A stretch of 64,000 nucleotides of DNA from contig NZ_JACIEE010000006.1 of NCBI RefSeq assembly GCF_014196765.1, forward strand, positions 358,963 through 422,962, given 5' to 3'. A model generated the notes under the pieces. It was not told where the DNA came from. It did not search any database and worked only from the letters and a program-made list of their open reading frames with translations. Each line of letters begins with the position of its first letter. The first letter of the stretch is position 1. This DNA is from Mycoplana azooxidifex (lineage in GTDB: Bacteria; Pseudomonadota; Alphaproteobacteria; Rhizobiales; Rhizobiaceae). The position numbers and the translations under genes were made by a program. Shown piece by piece: positions 56,801 to 64,000 of this stretch.

Positions 56801-57530
56801 CCAACCGGCGCTCCAGCGCATCGATGCCCGCCCCGGTCCCGGCGCGGGCGCTCAAAGCCTCGTCGTAGCGGACGGTGGAGGCCTCCAGCTGGCGCGTCAG
56901 GCTGCCATAGTCGCGCGCGGCAACGTCGAGCGCCCGGCGCTCCTCGCGCAGCGCCTCCATCTCCGACTTCAGCGCCGCCAGTTCGTGCTTGCGCGCCTGC
57001 GGGCGGAAGAAGGCGTCGGCTTCGGCCTTCATTCTCTCCAGCCCGGTCGCGATCCCCGAGAGGCCGGAACTGGCGGAAAACAGCAGCGCGCCGAGTTCCC
57101 CCTCGCTCTTCAGGATGCCCTCACCGCCCCGCTCGATGCTCTCGTCGTCGAGCGAGAACATCATCTGGTAGGCCTGCCGGTCCATGCCGCCGAGAACCGC
57201 CGCAAAGAGCGTATCCGGCAGCACCCGCTCGTCGGGATCGACGAGCGAACCCTGCCGGCGCTTCAGCCGCACCACCTCGTGGCGCTCGTCGCCGATCGTC
57301 ACGTCCGCGCCAATCCGCATGGTCGGATGGGGATGCAGGAAATTGTAGGCGCTGTGCAGCTCGATGCCGAAGAGCAGGTCGAGATAGGCCGAGAACAGCG
57401 TGGACTTGCCGGCCTCGTTGGGACCGTAGACGAGATGGAAATCCGGCACGCCGGCGCGCGCAGTACCGAAATCGAGGCTCCTGTCGGTGAACTTGCCGTA
57501 GCGTGCGAGATCGAGGCGATTGAGACGCAT
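53895..57530 (-). CDS. YhaN-like SMC/SbcC-type ATPase
   Basis: A 1211-residue ATPase with the Walker A motif YGPNEAGKSTLF near residue 36, a very long coiled-coil middle, and a C-terminal half with LSKGTRFQLYLALRVA (signature) and PFVADDIMETFDD (Walker B). The overall plan is that of SbcC/Rad50-like proteins of the YhaN type. It overlaps its partner nuclease gene by one base (TGATG). Together they probably process DNA ends, but the YhaNO branch has not been studied as well as SbcCD. Confidence 0.88.
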   Translation of the reverse strand: MRLNRLDLARYGKFTDRSLDFGTARAGVPDFHLVYGPNEAGKSTLFSAYLDLLFGIELHSAYNFLHPHPTMRIGADVTIGDERHEVVRLKRRQGSLVDPDERVLPDTLFAAVLGGMDRQAYQMMFSLDDESIERGGEGILKSEGELGALLFSASSGLSGIATGLERMKAEADAFFRPQARKHELAALKSEMEALREERRALDVAARDYGSLTRQLEASTVRYDEALSARAGTGAGIDALERRLAAIPLLERLRGVRTQLAAFDPGDAPPKEWSGLVAGLMREEAELAARNERIAAESQQRQEALDALAGDPAIRDVEADIAALAGSSLEARYRTAGMDLAGRIAERDRLEDEIAGKLARIALPAGTDAADLVLSPDRATTLSALVAARSGLDERLLAARREEEEARSTRQAAAAALVALGDAGDEDNSAETRDRLVTLVRTLRSNALASRLRDGEREVSTAQAALAAALDRLGWADDVEALRAADIPGRDAVESLKAAVRRHAEAAEKMEAQARDLVRELAGQRAGLERMRRSETLVGDDEASALRRARDEAWQAHRVALDAGTAERFEGLLRKGDHAADQRLAQAGQLSELRLTERALAANEARLETLEADLERAAEDRAGLDDRIRTLSDLLGPGTAAAATGRNAMAGGRGRSSTSGLAAVSLGAAASTPKAEALTESDGEPAAAWLAGALAELEGVERAVEQWRDALAAADLLAGRRAALSATKQEAAESAGRLSSALERAAPADISATALEELLLSADDRAAALGEAIAGGRNARTAMTAAEARHSEREAGRVSAEAAFAAWQTDWDAACDGTWLATTGIASDTARAGALLPAIHDIARLVDARRELDRRIEGMRRDEADFRRIAADIAERLGEQADDPLALLQRVGERLQRARDVEARGESLRGDLERLEAESRDLGDRLAVHRRQAGDICTALGCDTLADAARVLEKLRERDDLRRRADEIAFDLARAMLTATADEAEAALAGTDEAELRAERERLRALHEDQDAEVREAHAARIKAADALAAIGADGTVAAIEERRRTLIVDLAERARGYLATRAGIQAAEAALRLYRERHRSAMMRHASDAFRTISGGEYAGLATVVEKDQEILVAAAAAGGSKLARELSKGTRFQLYLALRVAGYHEVAANREILPFVADDIMETFDDGRAFNAFRLMAEMATVGQVVYLTHHQHLRDIARQACPDVTVHEL

Positions 57531-58807
57531 CAGCCGCGATCCCCTTCCCGTTCGGCATCGAGCCTGGGGACGACCTCGGATGCCCCGCGCAAGGCAGCCT
57601 CAGAAAGCAACGCGTCCTCCTCCGCTTCGTCGGTCCCGAGCAGGTCGCGGACCTCGCGGGGCAATTGCGACATCAATGCCGACAGCGTCTCGCGCAGTTC
57701 CGCGCGGTAGGCATGCGAGGCCAGCACGTCCTGCTCCATGATGGCGGCGAGCTCGGCGAGCGCGCCGAGATCGTCCTGCCGGCCCGCCTGCGCTGCCGGG
57801 CGAACCTCCAGTTCCACCGTCTCGATCCAGCAGGCGCCCACGCCCTCGGCTATCGCTTGCAGTTCGGCGGCCAGCAGGTCGCGGTCGCGCCGCAGCCGCC
57901 AGGCGAGCGGGGTCGCCCCGCAAAGCGCGACGCGGCAGACGATCTGGTCGGCCGACACCTCTTGCCTGGCCTGCTCCAGCGCGGTGCGGACGGCGCCCAG
58001 CATCGACGCCCAGTCCTCGATACCGGCGAGATCGACCGAGAGACGCTGGAATGCCGCGACCGCCAGGAAATGCTCCTCAAGCCCGAACGCGCCATCATCG
58101 CCGACGGTCACGAGCGTGACGGACTTCGACCCGGCCTCGTTGATGTCGCGCCCCTGCGGAATGCCGGGCATGACGATCGGCGGGTGCTGGCTGTGAACCG
58201 CGCGCTGGTGGATGTGGCCGAGTGCCCAGTAGTCGAAGCCATGGGCAAGCAGATCGGCAACGCCGGCAGGGGCATAGTTGTCATGCCGGCTGGAGCCGGC
58301 GAGGCTCGTATGCAGCATGCCGATGTTGACGGCGTCGGCAACCGGCGGCTTGTAGCCCGGAAGCAGGCTTGTCGGTGCGTGCGGCTGGCCGAAGCTGATG
58401 CCATGCATATGCACTTCCCGGCCGTTGCCGAGCGTCCCCGCCCTGACGGGGCGGCCGCGGCCGTCGAAGACATGGACGTTCGGCGGGAAAGTCAGTTCGC
58501 GCGTGATCTGCGACTGCGCATCATGGTTGCCGCGGATGATGAAGGCGCGGATGCCGGCGGCCTCGAGCCTTCGCATCTGGGCTGCGAGAAACAGCGCCGT
58601 CGCCATCGACGTCTGCCCGCCGTCGTAGAGATCGCCCGCGACCAGGAGCGCATCGACCTCCTCGGTGATCGCAAGATCGACGATGCGCTCGAAGACCCGG
58701 CGCGAGGCGCCGCGCACGAGGTCCGCCAGGTCGCCATTGCGCAGGGCAAGCGAAGCGATCGGCGAATCCAGATGCAGATCGGCGGTATGCAGGAAGCGGA
58801 AAGGCAT
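57530..58807 (-). CDS. YhaO/SbcD-like metallophosphoesterase nuclease
   Basis: A 425-residue calcineurin-fold nuclease. Metal motifs are LHTADLHLDSP near residue 6, LLVAGDLYDGG near residue 54 and IIRGNHDAQS near residue 92, with WALGHIHQR later. It is the SbcD/Mre11-like partner of the ATPase encoded directly downstream, with which it overlaps by one base. It is divergent from a MarR regulator gene. Confidence 0.9.
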   Translation of the reverse strand: MPFRFLHTADLHLDSPIASLALRNGDLADLVRGASRRVFERIVDLAITEEVDALLVAGDLYDGGQTSMATALFLAAQMRRLEAAGIRAFIIRGNHDAQSQITRELTFPPNVHVFDGRGRPVRAGTLGNGREVHMHGISFGQPHAPTSLLPGYKPPVADAVNIGMLHTSLAGSSRHDNYAPAGVADLLAHGFDYWALGHIHQRAVHSQHPPIVMPGIPQGRDINEAGSKSVTLVTVGDDGAFGLEEHFLAVAAFQRLSVDLAGIEDWASMLGAVRTALEQARQEVSADQIVCRVALCGATPLAWRLRRDRDLLAAELQAIAEGVGACWIETVELEVRPAAQAGRQDDLGALAELAAIMEQDVLASHAYRAELRETLSALMSQLPREVRDLLGTDEAEEDALLSEAALRGASEVVPRLDAEREGDRG

Positions 58808-58957
58808 GACCGACCTTTCCGCGCGCGGGCACCCCGGTCAATGCTCTTTCATGCCATCTTCGCGCTTATTCACCAGTGAATTGCGGCAGGCCATTGAAGA
58901 AAGCACAATGATTGTTCAATAAATGGAGCCGGTTCTCAAAAATAACCGTCAAATCTT

Positions 58958-58986
58958 TTGACATGGTACCTCACTATAACTATATT
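58958..58986 (+). promoter_or_regulatory. Consensus sigma-70 promoter of the MarR gene
   Basis: TTGACA (58958-58963), a 17-base spacer, then TATATT (58981-58986). The likely start of transcription falls at or one base before the ATG at 58994, so the message is predicted to be leaderless. Confidence 0.75.
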
Positions 58987-58993
58987 GGACCTC

Positions 58994-59467
58994 ATGACCG
59001 ATACGCTCGAAATCGCCCAGGGCATGTTCAAGATCTATCACCAGGTAAGCCGCCTGGTGAATGAATGCATGATGGACGAAGGCGTGTCGCTCGCCCGCAG
59101 CAAATTCCTGTTCCTGCTGTCCTGCGAGGGCCCCCAGCGCTCGACAGATATTGCCGCCGCACTCGGCTTCGCGCCGCGCACGGTCACGGAAGCGATCGAC
59201 GGGCTGGAGCGCGACAAGCTGGTCGTGCGTGAGCCGGATCCGAAGGACCGTCGCGCCAAGATCGTGTCGATCACCGAGACCGGGCTTGCCGTCATGAACG
59301 CGGCGATGGAGCCCAAGCACAAGATCGTCAAGGCCATCTTCGAAGTGCTGGATGAGGAGCAGAAGGCCCAGCTCGCCGAAATCCTGCAATGCCTCAGCGC
59401 GCAGACGCAGGAGCTCCAGCGGGCACGCGACGAGGCCGAGGAGCTTCCCGGTCGCCAGGCAATCTGA
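58994..59467 (+). CDS. MarR-family transcriptional regulator
   Basis: A 157-residue winged-helix regulator. The recognition region is RSTDIAAALGFAPRTVTEAIDGLERDKLVVREPDPKDRRAKIVSIT. The family senses small phenolic or other ligands and often represses itself and a neighbour. The ATG at 58994 (MTDTLEIAQGMFKIYHQV) fits the promoter geometry; it has no ribosome site, in line with a leaderless message. It is divergent from the yhaO-yhaN pair. Confidence 0.88.
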   Translation: MTDTLEIAQGMFKIYHQVSRLVNECMMDEGVSLARSKFLFLLSCEGPQRSTDIAAALGFAPRTVTEAIDGLERDKLVVREPDPKDRRAKIVSITETGLAVMNAAMEPKHKIVKAIFEVLDEEQKAQLAEILQCLSAQTQELQRARDEAEELPGRQAI

Positions 59468-59522
59468 TCCCGCGGGATCACGGCTGTCGCCAGCCGGAGC
59501 GTCTCACGAAACTCCACTCCTT

Positions 59523-59637
59523 CCGTCACCCCGGACCTGATCCGGGGTCTAGCTTCGTCGCGTCTGCGGCGCGGGAAATGCTTTATCGCGCAAGGACTTG
59601 CGCGGGCTGGATACCGGCTCGGGGGCCGGTATGACGG
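59523..59637. repeat. Rhizobial dispersed repeat after the MarR gene
   Basis: A stretch starting CCGTCACCCCGGACCTGATC and ending GGCCGGTATGACGG has mirror ends (CCGTCA/TGACGG) and inner hairpins. It resembles a common intergenic element of rhizobial genomes. It is non-coding. Confidence 0.6.
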
Positions 59638-59702
59638 GAGTGCTGGTAGCGGCCTATCCGAGGACATGGACGCCGAGACAAGGCTTCGTCACAAACCGGA
59701 AA

Positions 59703-59725
59703 GGCCGGAAGCAGTGCTCCCGGCC
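59703..59725 (-). terminator. Terminator of the phytase-like gene
   Basis: GGCCGG-AAGC-AGT-GCT-C-CCGGCC forms a stem with a small loop. On the minus strand it is followed by TTTCCGGTTTG and lies 24 bases past the phytase-like stop; on the plus strand GTTGGCTTTT follows. Confidence 0.55.
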
Positions 59726-59748
59726 GTTGGCTTTTCATGTCCGCGCCA

Positions 59749-61941
59749 TCACATGGCGTTGACGGGACCGATGCTGAAGAACAGCGTCTCGCCGGAGGAG
59801 TCGTCGACGCCGTCGTTGTCGGTCACGACATAGCCGTTGCCGGCGGCGTCGATGGTGAAGCCCTCGACCTTGTCGACGACGTAACCGTTCAGCGCCTTCA
59901 GGTCGGGGATGAGGTCGCGGACCTCTTCCTTCTTCACCGTCGGCAGCGTCTCACCGAGCTTGCCCGGCTTCAGGTCGGCAAGCGCCACGCGGTAGAGCTT
60001 CTTCAGCTTGGCATCCTTGCCGAGAAGATTGTCGCGCTCGACGATATAGGCATAGTCGCCGTTGACGGTGATCTCGGACAGGCCGACCCAGCCGGCTTCA
60101 GCCTTTTCCAGCGGATAGCGGACGGCACCCCATTCCTCGGACGAAGGCTTGTAGGAGACGAGCTTGACGAAGCCCTTCTCGTCGTCCTTCCACTCGCGCT
60201 GAACAGCCATCCACAGCACCGTGTCGTCACCCTCGCCGACCGCGGTGATGCCTTCGAAGCCGTAGCGGATCTCGCCGGCGCGCAGTTCGGCCGGGATCGC
60301 GATCTCCTGCTTGATCTCGCCCTTCTTGTTCACGTGCAGGATCGCATGGGCGTAGAGCTTGTCGGAATTGCCCTCGGAAGCGAGCCAGAAACCGCCCTCC
60401 CCGTCAATGGCGACACCCTCGATGTCGAGCTTCTGCGCCGGAGCGCCGTCGCGGGTGATGCTGAGCTTTTCGGTGATCAGCGCCGGCTTCTGGGTGGCAT
60501 CGATCGTGAAGATCGCCGGATCCGAGGAATAGACCGAGTCGCTGACGGCAAAGAGCTTGCCGGGTTCGTCCTTCGCCGCGGCAAGACCGGACAGGGCGCC
60601 GAAGCCGACAGGCAAGCCGTCCTTGTCGGCGGACTTGATCTGCGGATAGGCAGCGGTGCCTTCGGCCCGCTCGTAGATCATGACATGCGAGCGCGCCAGG
60701 CCATCCTCGCCGAGATCGGTCTCGTTTGCAGTCACCAGCAGGTTGCGAGCGGGGATCGCGACGGCACCCTCGGGGCCGATCCCCGACGGAAGGAGCTGCA
60801 GCAGTTCCGGCTCGGCGCCGGTATCCTTGTAGACGCCGACAATCGATGCGCGCTCGGCCAGCACGAAGAAGAGGTTGTCTTCGCCGAAGGTCGCAGCCTC
60901 CAGGCCTTCCGGCTCGACGCCCTTGGAATTGCGCTTGTCGGGATAGTGGCCGATCGAGGCGATCGCATATTCGAGCGACGGGCCGCTCTCATAGGCAACC
61001 TTGCCGGTCTTGTCGAAGATGGTGAAGCCGCGGCTGCCGCCTTCCCAGTCGCCTTCGTTGGCCACCACCAGACGGTCGTCGTCCAGCCACTTCACGGCGT
61101 CGGGCTCCCGCTTCTGGCCTTCCTTCTTGCCGGTGAAGGCAATCCGGCCGTCCTTCTTGGTGTCGATCTTGTCCAGGTCGACGGCGCCTGCGGAGAAATG
61201 CGTCTTCACCGTGCCGGTCTTGCCGTCGAGGATGACGATATGGTTGTTTTCCTGCAGCGTCAGGGCAATCTCGTCCTGGCCGTTGAAGGAGACGAATTCC
61301 GGTTCCGGATCGTCGCCGGCGATATCGGCAAGCCCCGTCAGCGCGACATGATTGACGGTCGCGCAGTCCGGCGCGCCATCCTTGATAGAGACGAGCACGA
61401 GGTCGCCTGCCGGCATCTGCGGGATCGCGCCGTCGTTCACCTCTTCGTCGCGCTCATTCTCGATCGCGATGGCGGCGATCGTCTTGTCCTTGTTGAGCGC
61501 GATCGAATCCGGCTGCCCGCCGAGGTCGCAGGTCGTCTCGATCTTCTTCGTGGCGATATCGACGACCGCCAGGAGGCCCGACGGCTTGACGAAGCTCTCA
61601 CGGGTGTTGACGGCGACCAGCGCCTTGCCGCCGACGACGGTGACCGAGGTCGGCTCGCCTTCGAAGGAGACGGTGCCGGCGGCCTTCGGCGCCTTCGCGT
61701 CGGTGATGTCGATGAAGCCGATCGCCTTCAGCGGGCTGTCGGAATAGACGAGCGTGTTGCCGTCCTCGGTCGCTGCTATGATCTCGGAGGACGTCGCCGT
61801 CTTCGGATCGGTGCCGTCCGGCAGGTTGCCGGCGACGGCAAAGGAAGCAATACGATTGAAGACGGGCTCGGCGTGGGCCGCTGTCGCGACCGAAGCGGCC
61901 AGGACGGCCGCGAGGCCGGCAATGATGGAACGGGATTTCAT
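59749..61941 (-). CDS. Secreted esterase-like phytase family protein
   Basis: A 730-residue exported protein with a signal peptide (MKSRSIIAGLAAVLAASVATAAHA). The body is a beta-propeller-like protein; the N-terminal half has repeated VVDIATKK-type and LVLVSIKD-type blades, the C-terminal half (GVEPEGLEAATFGED, KLDIEGVAIDGEGGFWLASEGN, EGFTIDAAGNGYVVTDNDGVD) matches the esterase-like activity of phytase domain. GGAGG lies 5 bases before the ATG. A three-repeat Pho box upstream predicts induction by phosphate starvation, so it may release phosphate from organic phosphoesters in the periplasm or outside the cell. Confidence 0.87.
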   Translation of the reverse strand: MKSRSIIAGLAAVLAASVATAAHAEPVFNRIASFAVAGNLPDGTDPKTATSSEIIAATEDGNTLVYSDSPLKAIGFIDITDAKAPKAAGTVSFEGEPTSVTVVGGKALVAVNTRESFVKPSGLLAVVDIATKKIETTCDLGGQPDSIALNKDKTIAAIAIENERDEEVNDGAIPQMPAGDLVLVSIKDGAPDCATVNHVALTGLADIAGDDPEPEFVSFNGQDEIALTLQENNHIVILDGKTGTVKTHFSAGAVDLDKIDTKKDGRIAFTGKKEGQKREPDAVKWLDDDRLVVANEGDWEGGSRGFTIFDKTGKVAYESGPSLEYAIASIGHYPDKRNSKGVEPEGLEAATFGEDNLFFVLAERASIVGVYKDTGAEPELLQLLPSGIGPEGAVAIPARNLLVTANETDLGEDGLARSHVMIYERAEGTAAYPQIKSADKDGLPVGFGALSGLAAAKDEPGKLFAVSDSVYSSDPAIFTIDATQKPALITEKLSITRDGAPAQKLDIEGVAIDGEGGFWLASEGNSDKLYAHAILHVNKKGEIKQEIAIPAELRAGEIRYGFEGITAVGEGDDTVLWMAVQREWKDDEKGFVKLVSYKPSSEEWGAVRYPLEKAEAGWVGLSEITVNGDYAYIVERDNLLGKDAKLKKLYRVALADLKPGKLGETLPTVKKEEVRDLIPDLKALNGYVVDKVEGFTIDAAGNGYVVTDNDGVDDSSGETLFFSIGPVNAM

Positions 61942-62003
61942 CTGATCCTCCAGAGTGTGCGTCAAGGAATGCCGGGGTTGTGGTCCCCGCCCGTTACAAC
62001 ACG

Positions 62004-62032
62004 ATGACGATCAGATGACAGATTGACGACAG
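62004..62032 (-). promoter_or_regulatory. Pho box (PhoB binding site)
   Basis: On the minus strand three 7-base units follow each other at 11-base spacing: CTGTCGT-CAAT-CTGTCAT-CTGA-TCGTCAT. This matches the PhoB consensus of CTGTCAT repeats separated by four AT-rich bases. It lies 63 bases before the phytase-like start. Confidence 0.82.
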
Positions 62033-62046
62033 TCCCCGACAACGAA

Positions 62047-62072
62047 AAAGGGCCCGGAGACCGGGCCCTTTC
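62047..62072 (-). terminator. Rho-independent terminator of the HU gene
   Basis: AAAGGGCCCGG and CCGGGCCCTTT form a perfect 11-base-pair stem with a 3-base loop. On the minus strand a TTTTTCG tail follows, 36 bases past the HU stop. Confidence 0.85.
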
Positions 62073-62107
62073 TCTATCGGCATGACGCCGAAGCGATCGC
62101 TGAAGGA

Positions 62108-62383
62108 TCAGCTGTTGACGGCGTCCTTCAGGCCCTTACCGGCCGAGAACTTCGGCACGTTGCGGGCCGGAATGTCGATCTCTGCGCCGGTCGAAAGGTT
62201 GCGGCCCTTCGATGCCTCGCGGCGGGAGACGGAGAAATTGCCGAAACCGACGAGGCGGATGTCGCCACCGCTCTTCAGTTCGCCCTGGATCGTCTCGAAT
62301 ACAGCATCGACAGCCGATGCCGCATCCGTCTTCGACAGGCCGGACTTCTCTGCAACTGCGGAGACGAGTTCGTTCTTGTTCAT
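62108..62383 (-). CDS. hupB: DNA-binding protein HU
   Basis: A 91-residue HU: MNKNELVSAVAEKSGLSKTDA, then VGFGNFSVSRREASKGRNLSTG and PARNVPKFSAGKGLKDAV with the Pro-containing DNA arm. It bends and compacts DNA. AAAGGGG precedes the ATG at 62383. It follows lon on the same strand, the conserved lon-hup order, and has its own terminator. Confidence 0.97.
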   Translation of the reverse strand: MNKNELVSAVAEKSGLSKTDAASAVDAVFETIQGELKSGGDIRLVGFGNFSVSRREASKGRNLSTGAEIDIPARNVPKFSAGKGLKDAVNS

Positions 62384-62513
62384 GTTTCCACCCCTTTCAT
62401 ACGGTTCGAAACGACTCAATACAAGTCGAGGGCAGAATACGCATCGACCCTTCCGCCGCAACCGGATTTCGCCTGAAAATGCTGAAACTCCGGGCTTTTC
62501 ACAGGCTTTTTCG

Positions 62514-62545
62514 ACAAAAAAGAGGCCGGCATTACTGCCGGCCTC
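62514..62545 (-). terminator. Rho-independent terminator of lon
   Basis: GAGGCCGGC-ATTACT-GCCGGCCTC is a perfect 9-base-pair stem. On the minus strand TTTTTTGTCG follows directly. Confidence 0.85.
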
Positions 62546-62590
62546 CCGAAACTTCCAAGATGGAGGGAATTTCTTCCTAGCTGTCGACCG

Positions 62591-64000
<1,410 letters not shown>

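Noticed and set aside
59468-59748. Possible tRNA or small RNA after the MarR gene
   Set aside because: No cloverleaf or T-loop motif; the stretch is explained by a dispersed repeat and a terminator hairpin.

Overview
This window comes from the chromosome of a high-GC alphaproteobacterium, most likely a member of the Rhizobiaceae (Rhizobium, Sinorhizobium, Shinella or a close relative). The support is the cell-cycle pair DivK-PleD, a GTTC-N7-GTTC type SOS box in front of dinB, an NDUFA12-type complex I subunit, a complete five-step hut pathway with HutF and HutG, an exoD homologue, and at least four intergenic palindromic elements of the kind scattered through rhizobial genomes. No tRNA, rRNA, CRISPR array, prophage or insertion sequence was seen. 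Region 1-5.3 kb: end of accC, aat, then a three-gene cassette (Tat-exported aldo/keto reductase, Tat-exported metallo-beta-lactamase-fold enzyme, divergent LysR regulator) that looks inserted into an otherwise housekeeping neighbourhood (accC-aat-DUF2155-NDUFA12). Region 5.4-11.3 kb: the tRNA-dependent amidotransferase genes gatC, gatA and gatB, interleaved with three GNAT acetyltransferases, a ParE-like toxin-antitoxin pair and a DUF1294 membrane protein. Region 11.4-16.4 kb: UPF0173 hydrolase, PhnA-like protein, ruvX, two small membrane proteins, an AEC transporter and an AidB-like acyl-CoA dehydrogenase. Region 16.5-28.9 kb: pyrB with a dihydroorotase homologue that has lost its metal ligands, plsY, a frameshifted dprA, topA, rnr, DUF983, NUDIX, MFS and rpmG. 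Region 28.9-35.4 kb: a convergent intergenic stretch that probably holds a small RNA, pleD-divK, a frameshifted DUF3572 gene overlapping a HAD-like gene, SOS-controlled dinB and an L,D-transpeptidase. Region 35.4-45.4 kb is the histidine utilisation locus: hutC, then divergent hutF and hutI-hutH-hutG-hutU-hutD flanking a palindromic HutC-type operator. Between hutC and hutF sits a FloR/CmlA-type phenicol exporter preceded by a nine-codon leader peptide and competing hairpins, the layout of a chloramphenicol-inducible translational attenuator. This is the most striking feature of the window. Region 45.5-49.7 kb: aldo/keto reductase, orphan amino-acid binding protein, LysR regulator and a DauA-like D-arginine dehydrogenase. 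Region 49.8-64 kb: secDF, a small membrane protein, exoD, a YhaN/YhaO (SbcCD-like) pair, a MarR regulator with a near-consensus promoter that predicts a leaderless mRNA, a secreted phytase-like esterase preceded by a three-repeat Pho box, HU, and the C-terminal part of lon. Two apparent frameshifts (dprA and DUF3572) could be real lesions or assembly errors.
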